Shown here piece after piece: positions 52,201 through 59,940 of a DNA stretch of 64,000 nt. Source of the stretch: Gp1-AA133 sp964641665 (GTDB lineage: Bacteria; Acidobacteriota; Terriglobia; Terriglobales; Acidobacteriaceae); the NCBI GenBank assembly GCA_964641665.1, contig CAZXKO010000070.1, positions 114,918 to 178,917 on the forward strand, written 5' to 3'. Every line of letters starts with the position of its first letter. The stretch's first letter is position 1. Under the pieces are notes generated by a model. It ran no database searches. It was not told where the DNA came from and was given only the letters and a program-made list of their open reading frames with translations. Position numbers and translations under genes: made by a program.

Positions 52201-52313
52201 GGGACCAGGCGATCAACGAATATCAGGAATTTCTCTCCCACTTCGCGAATTCGCAAGCCCGGCTCGCCGAGGTCGGCGAGGCTCGGATCGCGCTCAAGCG
52301 ATTGATGCAGTGA
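49203..52313 (+). CDS. Transmembrane Ser/Thr protein kinase with TolB-N-like and TPR regions
   Basis: 1036 residues. Kinase domain ~9-275: VGGGGMGVVYK, VALKF (Lys38), HRDIKPANIF near 126-135, DFGLAK, and the activation/APE-like GTVAYMSPEQ. A Pro/Ala/Ser linker follows, then one helix near 358-378 (LVIAAAAIVLAAVTGLFFL). Outside the membrane: KSVAVLYFNNLSQDQSLNWL (~393) and VLSTERVMSAVQRASKDGK, a TolB-N/FlgO-like domain, then TPR units from ~555 to the end (for example HYQLGIEYGRRFLVPDSVRE, LAYMRLADQYRLEGDLQRGK). This kinase-TolB-TPR build is common in Acidobacteriota. All catalytic residues are present. It may be linked to the phosphatase encoded just upstream. Confidence 0.92.
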   Translation: MIGPTISHYRILEKVGGGGMGVVYKAEDTRLHRFVALKFLPAEVARDPQALARFQREAQAASALNHSNICTIYDIGDEDGQAFIAMEFLDGVTLKHMIVGRPLENDTLLSLAIEFADALDAAHGKGIVHRDIKPANIFVTARGHAKILDFGLAKVAPGARSSSVLAGETQAASIDEQHLTSPGAALGTVAYMSPEQALGKELDPRTDLFSFGAVLYEMATGTMPFRGDTSAAIFNGILQHAPIAPVRLNPDIPPKLEDIINKALEKDRNLRYQHAADLRADLQRLKRDTESGRTPAVTPIPVPGVAGTASASASVTGVSAPAPSSASAGIFSSTTAVVPPQTPAPAPASATTSSARTKRTGLVIAAAAIVLAAVTGLFFLRGRNGRSDAGRQHKSVAVLYFNNLSQDQSLNWLDNGLTDMLTTNLAQVKGLDVLSTERVMSAVQRASKDGKSLDPAQAQQVARDAGADAYITGALLKIGPTQLRLDVRAQDTSTGQILFSDKLEGQDVQSIFGMVDRLTASLASSFLPASDVPQKAPEIEQASTSNVEAYRHYQLGIEYGRRFLVPDSVRELEEAVRLDPEFALAYMRLADQYRLEGDLQRGKELDLKADQLQSRLPRYEQLSLQVSKAARSRDPEAELAARQALVSEFPRRESFDRGILGTVLSDFGKRELAAEVFQQGLAADPKNEDLLNFQSYELAKWGDFEGAMKASDGYIAIRPGDPNPLDSRGDILFMAGRDDEAVADYRKVLGLKPDFSDYGEYLKLAIVYTDQKKPDMASAAFQQYAQHTSPLSRLYVPGFEAQFKQTEGDLDGALASYRKVVLQLEHAKQNEAAEELLQPFASLAVLLGEGPSALSFTQQQKLEGEELRTIAFLQVLAGNSSAAQESLRRYASSHAWIAPRALEIDQAYADVTAAVLRGDGPTALSRAASMPDFQEPYLLFLKARAHLLSNDYSSAESGFRAGLRLERSLENSRVLNDRFPVLGVLAHYYLGQLYERTSKRDQAINEYQEFLSHFANSQARLAEVGEARIALKRLMQ

Positions 52314-52334
52314 AGAGCTGAGGAGTCTTATCGG

Positions 52335-53339
52335 ATGCGTAGTTTCCTGCTCATTTTTGCGCTGATGGTGCCCGTGGGGCAACGATCGCCCGACGATCCA
52401 CTGCAACATTTGCCGGCAAACATCGAGGTGCTCACCCATTTCGGAGAACGGGCGGATATTTCTCCGGATAACCGGCGGGTCGCGTTCATGGCGAAGAGTT
52501 TTGGAGACGCGATGGTGATCGATCTCGACTCGCGCATGATTCGGTGCCTCACCTGCAACGTGCCGGCGGCGGTTTTCCTGCGGGTGATGCACCTGGTGAC
52601 GGGCGACTACATCCTGATCGGGCCCGATCACTTCGAGAATGTTCATGTCAGCCGCACCCGCGATAACGAGCTTTGGTTCCTGAGCAGAGAGCGCGGGGCA
52701 AAGCCGGTGAAACTCGATCAGAAGATGAGTGAAGGCGCGGCCGTTTCCAAGAAGAGCCTGAAGATCTCGTTTTCGCAGACCGCGGAGCAGGCTGCGGATC
52801 TTGCGCCCGACGCCTCGCGGCTGATCGTGGCCGAGGTCGATCTTTCCGGGACACCGAAGCTGATCAACAAGAAGACCGTGTACGAGAGCAAGGATCGAAG
52901 CTGCGTGCTCGAGGCGCAGGATTTCTACGACGACGATCGCAAGATGACTTTCACCTGTTATGAGCCCGAGGGGCACTCGTCGGTGATGGGGATTGATCTG
53001 CAGACGGGGCAGGTGACGAACTTTTCGAAAGCTCCGGGGACGTATAACGAAGTCGAAGGCATCTTTCCGGATGGTCTGTATGCGGCAGTGGAGGCGGACC
53101 GGCAGTGCGAAGAGCTGGGCGGGAAGCGAGGGCCAGGAAACATCGATATCTGGAAGCTGCGCCTGGACGGCACGGGAAAAGACTTCACGCGGCTGACGCA
53201 CTTCAACGATTATGAGGGCGGCAAGGCGTCGAACCCGGTGCTTTCGACCGACGAGCGATTCATGGCGTTTCAGAGCGCGCGCACGACCGATCCGGCGGGC
53301 GTGGGGTACGGGATTTTGCTGTACTGGTTCAAGAAGTAG
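52335..53339 (+). CDS. Secreted TolB/PD40-like beta-propeller protein
   Basis: 334 residues; a hydrophobic N-terminus (RSFLLIFALMVPVGQ) suggests export. Repeats like ADISPDNRRVAFMAKSFGDA, RDNELWFLSRERGA, PNIDIW-type GNIDIWKLRLDGTG and NPVLSTDERFMAFQSARTTD, ending in GYGILLYWFKK, are WD40-like (PD40) blades as in TolB and dipeptidyl-peptidase propellers. It starts 21 bp after the kinase gene, so they are probably co-transcribed. No peptidase domain is attached. A role as a periplasmic binding or scaffolding propeller is inference. Confidence 0.8.
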   Translation: MRSFLLIFALMVPVGQRSPDDPLQHLPANIEVLTHFGERADISPDNRRVAFMAKSFGDAMVIDLDSRMIRCLTCNVPAAVFLRVMHLVTGDYILIGPDHFENVHVSRTRDNELWFLSRERGAKPVKLDQKMSEGAAVSKKSLKISFSQTAEQAADLAPDASRLIVAEVDLSGTPKLINKKTVYESKDRSCVLEAQDFYDDDRKMTFTCYEPEGHSSVMGIDLQTGQVTNFSKAPGTYNEVEGIFPDGLYAAVEADRQCEELGGKRGPGNIDIWKLRLDGTGKDFTRLTHFNDYEGGKASNPVLSTDERFMAFQSARTTDPAGVGYGILLYWFKK

Positions 53340-53586
53340 GGTGTGGGTGGGGCAGAGGTGGGCGCTATTCGGGAGCGCGGGCGGTTCACCGCTGCCGGAT
53401 CATTAGGATCATGATTCTCCATCGCTGTTGCCTCCGCTTGCAGCATAACTGTCGAGAGCGGCGATTGCCCTAATGGAAAGGCAAGGCGCAGTCAATTCTT
53501 CGAACTGAGATGCTCCGGTTCGGTCGGGTGCAGAGACTTTCTTGATTTCGACGGAGGAGAACCCCGCAGTCCTCGCCCGGCGATGG

Positions 53587-53724
53587 CTATTTCGCGGAGA
53601 GTTTTGACCTGCTACTTTCGAGTTCCCTGATCTTCGCCATGTTGGCGGCAATGCGTTGAGCGTCCTTGCGCTTGCCGGAGCGGTTGCGACGTTTCGCCTT
53701 CGTGGTGTAATGGTTCTTTGCCAT
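53587..53724 (-). CDS. Small basic protein (45 residues)
   Basis: ATG at 53724, TAG at 53587-53589. The product is MAKNHYTTKAKRRNRSGK, then RKDAQRIAANMAKIRELE and a short Lys-rich end. It is very basic with a helical middle, so it may bind nucleic acid. The sequence is clearly protein-like. AAGGGG lies 13 nt upstream, which is rather far. I do not recognise a named family. Confidence 0.5.
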   Translation of the reverse strand: MAKNHYTTKAKRRNRSGKRKDAQRIAANMAKIRELESSRSKLSAK

Positions 53725-53986
53725 GTTTTGCTTTTTTCCCCTTCAGGATGAACTTGTCCAACGTTACGGTTTGGTTGACTTCGAAGCGCCCGATTCTCTG
53801 CTCCGTCAGTCAGGATCGAAACGATACACGAAGCAGGGCGCGTTGCCCTTTCAATTGTAGAGGAGAAACGACCGGGCCAAGAGCACTGGGATTGTACTCG
53901 GCGTTGGCGCTCATTGACGGGGCGACCCGGTCCAGCGTCGGCATCGTTGGTGCTATCGCGATGTTTCGGCGGGTGGAACCAATGCT

Positions 53987-54475
53987 TCACAGCTTAATGC
54001 GCATTTCGTTGGTTCCCTGGAAGCCCATCGACTCGTAAAGGCGGCGGCCATCGGGGCTGGCGTGGAGAACGACGACGTCGACTCCATTGGAACGGCACCA
54101 CTGCATCGCGGCTTTCATGAGTTCGCGGGCTAAACCTCGCCGGCGAAATTCGACTTCGGTGTAGACATTCAAGATATTTCCTCTGGGGCCGGCGCCGACC
54201 ATATGAGGTATCCAGTCCATGACCCATAGACCAGCACCGGCTGCGATGGACTGATCCGGAGCGATTGCCAGCCACGCCAGATATTCTCCACGGTTCATCC
54301 GGGCGAGCAGCCAGGGATGACACTTGGCGGCCATTGCGTCCAATGCCGATTCGTCCTGGTAGCCCATGTCCACGAACATCGCGCGCCGATGGGCTACCAG
54401 CGTGTTGATATCGTCGGCGGTGGCGCGGCGTATTGCGTATCCTTCAGGCAGGCTCATGCGATTCTGACTTGACAT
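53987..54475 (-). CDS. GNAT-family N-acetyltransferase
   Basis: 162 residues from the ATG at 54475, one base after the stop of the upstream gene (TAG-T-ATG), which favours this start over an ATG at 54457. IRRATADDINTLVAHRRAMF is the usual GNAT opening, ILNVYTEVEFRRRGLARELM is the acetyl-CoA-binding R-x-x-G-x-G/A loop (RRRGLA), and VVVLHASPDGRRLYESMGF the last strand and helix. It transfers an acetyl group to an amine; the substrate is unknown. Confidence 0.88.
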   Translation of the reverse strand: MSSQNRMSLPEGYAIRRATADDINTLVAHRRAMFVDMGYQDESALDAMAAKCHPWLLARMNRGEYLAWLAIAPDQSIAAGAGLWVMDWIPHMVGAGPRGNILNVYTEVEFRRRGLARELMKAAMQWCRSNGVDVVVLHASPDGRRLYESMGFQGTNEMRIKL

Positions 54476-54476
54476 A

Positions 54477-54722
54477 CTACGAGCCATGGTGGTGAAAGTG
54501 TCTGAAAGTGAAGAAGAACACGATTGCGCAGGCCAAAACAGACAATGGCAATGCGCGTTCGTCGGCCCAAAAGGTGAACTCCATGGGGAGCCCGTCGTGC
54601 CGCCATTCCCAGTACTTGACGAAGGCCCGGAGAAAAGCGTTGTAGAAAACTGCAAAAGCTAATAGGGCGACGAACAGTGCAACGACCACGGCCCGCACTC
54701 GCGTCGATGATGGCACCATCAT
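54477..54722 (-). CDS. Small two-helix membrane protein
   Basis: 81 residues. Helices ~12-32 (VVVALFVALLAFAVFYNAFL) and ~57-72 (LPLSVLACAIVFFFTF), with a His-rich end (RHFHHHGS). It lies directly before the acetyltransferase gene with translational coupling. Unknown function. Confidence 0.65.
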   Translation of the reverse strand: MMVPSSTRVRAVVVALFVALLAFAVFYNAFLRAFVKYWEWRHDGLPMEFTFWADERALPLSVLACAIVFFFTFRHFHHHGS

Positions 54723-54850
54723 GTGGGAGAAATCCTAAGGCAGTTCGGCAGAGAACCCAAGCGGTCTTTGCATCAGCGGCACTGCTGTCCTTAACGGGTG
54801 GGATAAGGTCGGGACCGCGGCTAAGGCCTGGCGATCTTTCGCTTATACTG

Positions 54851-54868
54851 CGCGCCTGAAGGCGCGCC
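54851..54868. repeat. REP-like palindrome family D (inverse orientation)
   Basis: CGCGCCTGAAGGCGCGCC followed by CTGACACAAC, the inverse of the GTATCAG-type lead at 26431. Confidence 0.75.
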
Positions 54869-54915
54869 CTGACACAACGGAAGGTCAGGGGGCGGAAGCC
54901 CCTCCAATGCGCGGC

Positions 54916-55746
54916 TCAGTTCGGCTTGTTGGGGTTGGGTTGCGAGGTGGGGGGTTGATTGGGGAACAAGCCGGGCTGGGGTTGGCCGTTGGGTGGTTGT
55001 TGACCGGACGGTTGCTGCTGTTGTTGCTGTTGCTGGCGCTGGAGTTCCTGGAGCAGCTGTTCGGGGGTCTTGGGGGTTTGCTGAGCCTGGTTTGGATCCG
55101 GTTGTTGCGCCTGCGGCTGTTCCTCCTGGGCGTCGGCCTGGTCGGGCGGATCGTCGGCGGAGTCGGAGGAATTGTCGTCAGAGGTATCGGCTGCTTGCAC
55201 GGGTGGAACAGCGCCACGCAACATGCGCTGGGGCATGCCGGGGCGAGTCGGAGGTGCTGCGGAAGCCGTCTCGGGGCCGGTGGTTTTGGGCGTCAAGAGG
55301 ACGTTCTGGACGGCGGTAGGATCGGTCAGCGAGCCGACGATGACGTAGTTGAAATGGGTGCCGTTGAGGAGTTCGGTGAGTACGTCACGTGCCGGGCCGG
55401 GGCCGATATCGGCCACTACGCGCTCGGTGGCGTTGGAGGGAACGTCGAATTCGGCGCCAATTTGCTTGCGGATTTCGCGCAGCACGTCCGCCAAAGTCGA
55501 ATTGTGGGCCTGGACGGTGAGCTGGCCGCCTTGAAAACTGACCTTGGGAGCCGCGGATGGCAATTGGTCGAGCGGCATGGGCGTGAGGGGCCCGGGGGTG
55601 TACGCCGGAAGGGGGGGAGGGTCCTGCTTCTTTTTGACAGATTTTCGCACGCCGCCCTTCTGGGCCAGGGCCGGTAAGGCCGCTCCGTGAACGCACAGGG
55701 AGAGAGCCAGCAGGAACAGTGCGAATTTCGGCGAAAAGCGTGACAT
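54916..55746 (-). CDS. Secreted STN-like-domain protein with a Gln/Pro-rich tail
   Basis: 276 residues from the ATG at 55746 (GAGGGG 4 nt upstream); ATGs at 55767 and 55782 are also possible. Signal peptide ending at PALAQ. Residues ~70-150: VSFQGGQLTVQAHNSTLADV, LREIRKQIGAEFDVPSNA, VVADIGPGPARDVLTELLNG, FNYVIVGS; these resemble the secretin/TonB short N-terminal (STN) fold. The last ~100 residues are low complexity, with acidic Asp-rich and then Gln/Pro/Asn-rich parts. No barrel is attached. It may bind a secretion or pilus component; function unknown. Confidence 0.75.
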   Translation of the reverse strand: MSRFSPKFALFLLALSLCVHGAALPALAQKGGVRKSVKKKQDPPPLPAYTPGPLTPMPLDQLPSAAPKVSFQGGQLTVQAHNSTLADVLREIRKQIGAEFDVPSNATERVVADIGPGPARDVLTELLNGTHFNYVIVGSLTDPTAVQNVLLTPKTTGPETASAAPPTRPGMPQRMLRGAVPPVQAADTSDDNSSDSADDPPDQADAQEEQPQAQQPDPNQAQQTPKTPEQLLQELQRQQQQQQQQPSGQQPPNGQPQPGLFPNQPPTSQPNPNKPN

Positions 55747-55813
55747 GGGTCCCCTCGACGTCGTCATGGAACCGGCTTCCATGCGGTCGTACCCCAAATG
55801 CTGCGATACCAAA

Positions 55814-55819
55814 ATTATA
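55814..55819 (-). promoter_or_regulatory. Candidate -10 box of the STN-like gene
   Basis: A perfect TATAAT on the minus strand, about 70 bp before the chosen ATG. A matching -35 box is not obvious. Confidence 0.35.
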
Positions 55820-55990
55820 GCATCGCATTCGCGGGGGCCCTGGACCGATTGGACCCTGTACTGCCGTCCTTGACGCACACGGCCCAGAGCGACTAAGTTG
55901 CCCGTATCCGCGAGTTTCCGCAACGCGGCCGGGTTGGGGAGCAACGAGCCCGAACCCCAGCGCCTCAAGGCGGATTGAGACGGCAGTTCC

Positions 55991-56010
55991 GGCATGCCTG
56001 AAGGCATGCC
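55991..56010. repeat. REP-like palindrome family D, GGCATGCC variant
   Basis: GGCATGCCTGAAGGCATGCC followed by CTGATACAA. It has the same architecture as the GGCGCGCC units: the arms differ but change together, so the palindrome is kept. Confidence 0.75.
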
Positions 56011-56056
56011 CTGATACAAATCAGAAGACTCTCGCTGTCTATGAAAGCCGGACACG

Positions 56057-57085
56057 ATGCTCTTTAGTGAGATCGCTCGAACCAACCCTTCTTGCGTGCA
56101 AAGAGGTTGGCGATCAGCGGCACTGGCGGTGGTGTTGCTGGCGGGGCGCGCGAGGGGGCAGACGTGCCTGTCGACCGAGGACATGGACGCCGCGAGCAGG
56201 ACAGCGCTGGAATCGGCGGCCCGGCAGTATTTCGATCTGGCGGCTAAGGGGGATGTCGCAACGCTGCGGCAGCGCGCTATTCCCAGCCTGGCGGCGAATT
56301 TCGGCGGCATCGAGGCAGCGGTCAAGGAACACCAAGAAAGCTTTGCCGGAGCGACAGCCACGGCGCGGCCTCCGTTTTTGTTGGAGGCCGAGGGGAAGGA
56401 ACCGCTGGAACGGGCCGAGTTCCTGTGCGGTGTTTTCGGCAAGTCGGGGCAGACGGCGAACAGCGCCGTGTTCGTGATCCCGAATCTGCCGCCCGGCACT
56501 TACGGAGCGGTGATTCTAGATGTGGGCAGCAAGGCGCCTTCGACGCTGTCGTTTGTCCTGCAAAAAGTGGGCAATGACTGGAAGCTGGCGGGGTTTTACG
56601 CCCGGCCGGCGCAAATCGCGGGCCACGATGGGAAGTGGTTCTGGGATCGGGCGCGGGAGTTCAAAGCAAAGGGGCAGGCGCGCAATGCGTGGCTCTACTA
56701 TCTCGAGGCGCGGGATCTGATGGCGCCGGTGCCGGTGATGAGCACGATGGCGACCGACAAGATCTACGACGAGATGCAGTCGGTGCAACCGACGGACTTG
56801 CCGACGGCGGGGAACACGGTCGATTTGGCCGCTGGTGGCAAGACCTGCAAGCTGACGAGTGCGTTTCCCGTCGGCGTCGGAAATGACCTGGACCTGGTGG
56901 TGAAGTACGCGGTGGCCGATGTTTCGAACGCGAACCAGACGTTTCAGGACAATGTGGCGTTGATTCACGCGCTGGTGGCGAAATATCCGGAGCTGCGGGA
57001 CGGGTTCGCGGCGATCATCGCGCGCGCGGTCGAGCCCTCGGGGAAGGATTACGGGACGATGGTGGAGATGAAGGAGATCAAGTAG
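56057..57085 (+). CDS. Secreted protein of unknown function
   Basis: 342 residues. A hydrophobic stretch, ALAVVLLAGRARGQT near 22-36, suggests a signal peptide after a rather long N-terminus; an internal start is possible. Residues ~45-110 are helical (ALESAARQYFDLAAKGDVAT). FVIPNLPPGTYGAVILDVGS near 140 and LSFVLQKVGNDWKLAGFYAR near 163 read like a DUF4440/NTF2-type or lipoprotein-type beta domain. WFWDRAREFKAKGQARNAWL (~194) looks like a TPR helix pair. No catalytic motif is seen. It is probably an acidobacterial envelope protein. Confidence 0.65.
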   Translation: MLFSEIARTNPSCVQRGWRSAALAVVLLAGRARGQTCLSTEDMDAASRTALESAARQYFDLAAKGDVATLRQRAIPSLAANFGGIEAAVKEHQESFAGATATARPPFLLEAEGKEPLERAEFLCGVFGKSGQTANSAVFVIPNLPPGTYGAVILDVGSKAPSTLSFVLQKVGNDWKLAGFYARPAQIAGHDGKWFWDRAREFKAKGQARNAWLYYLEARDLMAPVPVMSTMATDKIYDEMQSVQPTDLPTAGNTVDLAAGGKTCKLTSAFPVGVGNDLDLVVKYAVADVSNANQTFQDNVALIHALVAKYPELRDGFAAIIARAVEPSGKDYGTMVEMKEIK

Positions 57086-57089
57086 CAGG

Positions 57090-57184
57090 CAGGTGGTAGG
57101 TCTCAGGTGTTAGGAGTGAGTTCTCGGTTGTCGGTGGGTGGGAGTCAGATGGTTTTCTGAGAATTGAGGACCGAGAACTGAGAA
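57090..57184. repeat. Degenerate tandem GAGAACTGAGAACT / GGTAGGTCTCAGG repeat
   Basis: Low-complexity run between convergent genes: CAGGTGGTAGGTCTCAGGTG, then GAATTGAGGACCGAGAACTG and AGAACT. Confidence 0.55.
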
Positions 57185-58354
57185 CTATTCTTCCAGCACA
57201 CACTCCTTCGGCTCCTTGTCGTCCCGCAGTCCCAGAAACACCGGTGCCCGCAACTTCGCTCCCCCTTCTTCGGTGACGTGAGTCCATTCGGTGAATTCGA
57301 TTTCCGCCACAAGCTTTGGTTTGACCCAGTGGACTCTCTTCAAGGCCTCGACCGGGCCGTGGAAGGGGTTCGTTTTCGATTCGAGGGGCTTGAGAAGTTT
57401 CCAGACGGCGGCCAGGGTTCTCTGATCGAAGCCGCTGCCGGCCTGGCCTACGTGGATCAGGTCGCCTTTCTTGTCGTAGAGACCCAACACAACCGAACCG
57501 AAATGTTCGCGGCTGCCTTCGGGCTCCGTGTAGCCGCCAATGACGGCTTCGAGACGGTGCTTGATCTTGATTTTGAGCCACTCGGAGCTGCGGCGTTGTT
57601 CGTAAGGGCTGGCGCGCTTCTTCGCGAGGATGCCTTCGAGACCTTTCTGGCGGGCGGCGTCAAACAAGGCTTTGCCATTCACGGCGAAATGTTCGGAAAG
57701 GCGCACGGTGTCGTTGGCAGCGATGACAATGGAGGCGAGCGCGGCCTTCCGCTGCTCGAGAGGAACGCGGCGCAGGTCGTAGCCGTTGAGATAGAGCAGG
57801 TCGAAAGCGTAGTAGAGGACGGTGATGTCGGGTCTGGCGGCGACGCGGCGGCCACGCTCGCGGAAGCCGGTGCGCTGCTGCATGAGGCTGAAGGAGGAGC
57901 GGCCGTGCTCGTCGAGGGCGACGATTTCGCCGTCGAGGATCGCGGTCTTCGCACGCAGGAAGCTGGGCAGGTCGTGCAGGTCAGCGTATTGCGCGGTGAG
58001 GTCGTTCTGGTTGCGGGAGACGAGACGCAGGCGTCCGTTTTCGACGAAGGCGACAGCGCGGTAACCGTCCCACTTGATTTCGAAGAGCCAGTCGGGGCTG
58101 TCGAAGGGTTCGTCCACCGACGTTGCCAGCATGGGATGGATGGCAGTGGGCATGGGGGCGCGGACGGCTCCGGTGAGATCGGCGGGAAAGGCTTTCACCA
58201 CAGGGGGCGCAGTGGACACGGAGGGAGTTTCAGGGACTGGGGACGGTTTGGATTTGCTCGTTTCCTTACGTGTGGATTTGGGAGCGGGCTTGACGAGCTT
58301 CGACGCCGGCGACCTGGCTAGGCGGACTTCATTCGCGGATTCTTCGTTTTTTTT
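57185..58354 (-). CDS. ligD: ATP-dependent DNA ligase domain (LigD LIG), probably joined to the upstream PE part by a frameshift
   Basis: The ligase frame has motif I EIKWDGYRAVAF (the Lys takes AMP), LDGEIVALDEHG, the middle motif FDLLYLNGYDLR, and LEGILAKKRASPYEQRRSSE plus WLKIKIKHR. The OB-fold part ends near FLGLRDDKEPKECVLEE. It seals nicks in NHEJ-type repair. No ATG occurs in this frame until deep in the domain; a GTG at 58201 would give 338 residues but has no Shine-Dalgarno. The frame overlaps the end of the PE gene and is offset by -1 at a run of nine A (58347-58355). The Lys/Ser/Pro-rich start reads as a continuation of the PE linker. No POL domain or Ku gene is seen. Confidence 0.85.
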   Translation of the reverse strand, partial: KKNEESANEVRLARSPASKLVKPAPKSTRKETSKSKPSPVPETPSVSTAPPVVKAFPADLTGAVRAPMPTAIHPMLATSVDEPFDSPDWLFEIKWDGYRAVAFVENGRLRLVSRNQNDLTAQYADLHDLPSFLRAKTAILDGEIVALDEHGRSSFSLMQQRTGFRERGRRVAARPDITVLYYAFDLLYLNGYDLRRVPLEQRKAALASIVIAANDTVRLSEHFAVNGKALFDAARQKGLEGILAKKRASPYEQRRSSEWLKIKIKHRLEAVIGGYTEPEGSREHFGSVVLGLYDKKGDLIHVGQAGSGFDQRTLAAVWKLLKPLESKTNPFHGPVEALKRVHWVKPKLVAEIEFTEWTHVTEEGGAKLRAPVFLGLRDDKEPKECVLEE

Positions 58355-59112
58355 TCCTCGGCGGAACTCAGTGTCCCCTGTGGTTGAGCTTTTTTCGTTG
58401 CTTTCTTTTCGGCGGCTTTTTTCTGATCGAGCTTGGCGACTGCGCTCGCAAGCCAAGCGGCCTTCAGCTTACCGCGTCCAGCGGGGCGGCTTTGCCATTC
58501 GGCGGAGCCTTCGTCGCCGGCGATCTCGTCCATGCTGCGCTTGGTCAGGACAGAGCTATCGTACTGGTCGATGTCGTAGTCTTCGACTTCGTACTGGTCG
58601 TGCTTTTTGACAAGAAGCCACTCGTTGCCTTTGCTGCCGGAGCGGCGCGCGCGGATGTGCACGAGGGCGAAGTCTCCTTTGAGCCGCTGGCCGTTCAGGC
58701 GAAACTTCAGGTCGCCCTTGGCGAGCATGGCTTTCGCTTCGGCTTCGGTCGCGGGAACGTACTTGCCGTCGACGGGGATGGGGGAGAGTGGTTGCCAGGT
58801 GCCGACGTCCCAGACCATGACCGAGCCAGCGCCGTAGTTGTCGGCGGGAATGTTGCCTTCGAAATCGAAGTAGGTGACGGGATGATCTTCGACTTGCATG
58901 GCAAGGCGCTTGTCGGCGGGATCGAGCGACGGGCCTTTGGGCACGGCCCAGGATTTCAGGACGCCTTCCATTTCGAGGCGGAAGTCATAGTGCAGGCGCG
59001 AGGCGCGGTGCATTTGGACTACGAATCGGTGGCCAGACTTGAGCTCGATTTTGGGCGGAGGTTCGGGGGTCGCGTCGAAACGGCGCTTGCGCCCATATTC
59101 GTCGAGGGACAT
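58318..59112 (-). CDS. ligD: LigD 3'-phosphoesterase (PE) domain protein
   Basis: 264 residues in this frame. GHRFVVQMHRASRLHYDFRL (27-46) is the PE signature with the metal-binding His; WAVPKGPSLDPADKRLAMQV, EDHPVTYFDFEGNIPADNYG and GSVMVWDVGTW follow. The end (KKAAEKKATKKAQ) is a Lys/Ala-rich linker that in LigD proteins leads into the ligase. PE domains remove 3'-ribonucleotides and 3'-phosphates before ligation. The stop codon at 58318 comes 27 bp after the nine-A run; a -1 shift there would give one PE-LIG protein of ~650 residues. Confidence 0.88.
   Translation of the reverse strand: MSLDEYGRKRRFDATPEPPPKIELKSGHRFVVQMHRASRLHYDFRLEMEGVLKSWAVPKGPSLDPADKRLAMQVEDHPVTYFDFEGNIPADNYGAGSVMVWDVGTWQPLSPIPVDGKYVPATEAEAKAMLAKGDLKFRLNGQRLKGDFALVHIRARRSGSKGNEWLLVKKHDQYEVEDYDIDQYDSSVLTKRSMDEIAGDEGSAEWQSRPAGRGKLKAAWLASAVAKLDQKKAAEKKATKKAQPQGTLSSAEEKKTKNPRMKSA
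58347..58355 (-). other. ligD: Nine-A homopolymer at the ligD frame switch
   Basis: On the minus strand GAG-GAA-AAA-AAA-ACG in the PE frame. A -1 step inside the run enters the ligase frame. It could be transcriptional slippage, a ribosomal frameshift (A AAA AAA heptamer) or a base-count error. Confidence 0.6.
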
Positions 59113-59175
59113 GGGAGGTATTGTAGCGGGAGATCGAGGATGGTGGTACAGGGCGGATCCCCGATGGCTCGAAGC

Positions 59176-59940
59176 TTACAGTTCGGAGCCGGCCGTTTCT
59201 TCAACGAGGTCGTCAGCGCTGGTTGCAGATTCTTCCAGCATAAAGTTCAGGACTTCCTGCGAAGCCGAAGCATTCCAGACGGGAGCGAACGACTGGCGGT
59301 GGAGCGGACAGGGGCCGTGCTCGCGCAGGGCGGCGAGGTGGTGGGGGGTGCTGTACCCCTTGTTGGAGGCGAGACCGTAGGCAGGGTAGACGGGATCCCA
59401 GTCGCGGAGCATGCGGTCGCGTTCGACTTTGGCGAGGATGGAGGCGGCGGCGATGGATGCGGAGAGGGCGTCGCCGTGAATGATGGGGTGCTGGGGAAGG
59501 TCGCAGTCGAGGCGGACTGCGTCGATGAGCAAGTAGTCCGCGGCAGGCGCGAGTTGGAGAACGGCATCGCGCATGGCGACACGCGAGGCCTGATAGATGT
59601 TGATCTGATCGATGCGCGCGGCGTCCACGGCAGCGATCGCCCAGGCGACGGCGTGCTGACGAATGCGCTCGGCGAGAACTTCGCGGCGCTGGGCGGGCAA
59701 GAGCTTGGAGTCGCGCAGCCCGCGAATGCGATAGGTGCGATCGAGGATGACGGCTGCGGCCACGACGGGGCCGAACAAAGAGCCCCGACCAACTTCATCC
59801 ACGCCAGCGATCAGCTGCGCGCCCGAATCCCAGGCTTTCTTCTCATAGCGTAGCGTGCAATGCAGGCGTTTCAGCAGGCGCAGTTTGGCGGCAGAGGCAG
59901 AGATTTCTTTCTCAGCAGCGGGCTTGGATTTTGCAGGCAC
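59176..59940 (-). CDS. rnhB: Ribonuclease HII
   Basis: 254 residues from a GTG at 59940; a longer GTG start at 60084 is possible, but the extra 48 residues look random. LIAGVDEVGRGSLFGPVVAA is the Asp-Glu active-site motif, then RGLRDSKLLPAQRREVLAER and, further on, LIDAVRLDCDLPQHPIIHGD and SIAAASILAKVERDRML with the later Asp. RNase HII removes RNA from RNA/DNA hybrids and single ribonucleotides. It commonly follows rplS; here the tandem PilZ gene on the other strand separates it from rplS. Confidence 0.92.
   Translation of the reverse strand: MPAKSKPAAEKEISASAAKLRLLKRLHCTLRYEKKAWDSGAQLIAGVDEVGRGSLFGPVVAAAVILDRTYRIRGLRDSKLLPAQRREVLAERIRQHAVAWAIAAVDAARIDQINIYQASRVAMRDAVLQLAPAADYLLIDAVRLDCDLPQHPIIHGDALSASIAAASILAKVERDRMLRDWDPVYPAYGLASNKGYSTPHHLAALREHGPCPLHRQSFAPVWNASASQEVLNFMLEESATSADDLVEETAGSEL

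Larger units (their letters stand above)
55747..56056. other. Intergenic region with a minus-strand TATAAT
   Basis: 310 bp between divergent genes. It holds TATAAT on the minus strand (55814-55819) and a family D-type palindrome (55991-56010). A minus-strand frame here reads faintly like a MerR/excisionase helix-turn-helix, but I do not accept it. Confidence 0.5.

Noticed and set aside
53409..53586. A minus-strand frame after the small basic protein that looks faintly coding near its end
   Set aside because: No start codon follows the previous stop region in this frame, and nothing upstream is protein-like. Possibly a decayed gene end.
55840..55990. A minus-strand phrase resembling a MerR/excisionase helix-turn-helix (ALRKLADTGNLVALGR)
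   Set aside because: It is in frame with the STN-like gene, but the promoter-like TATAAT lies inside it and the helix-turn-helix positions are poor. Likely chance or a fossil.
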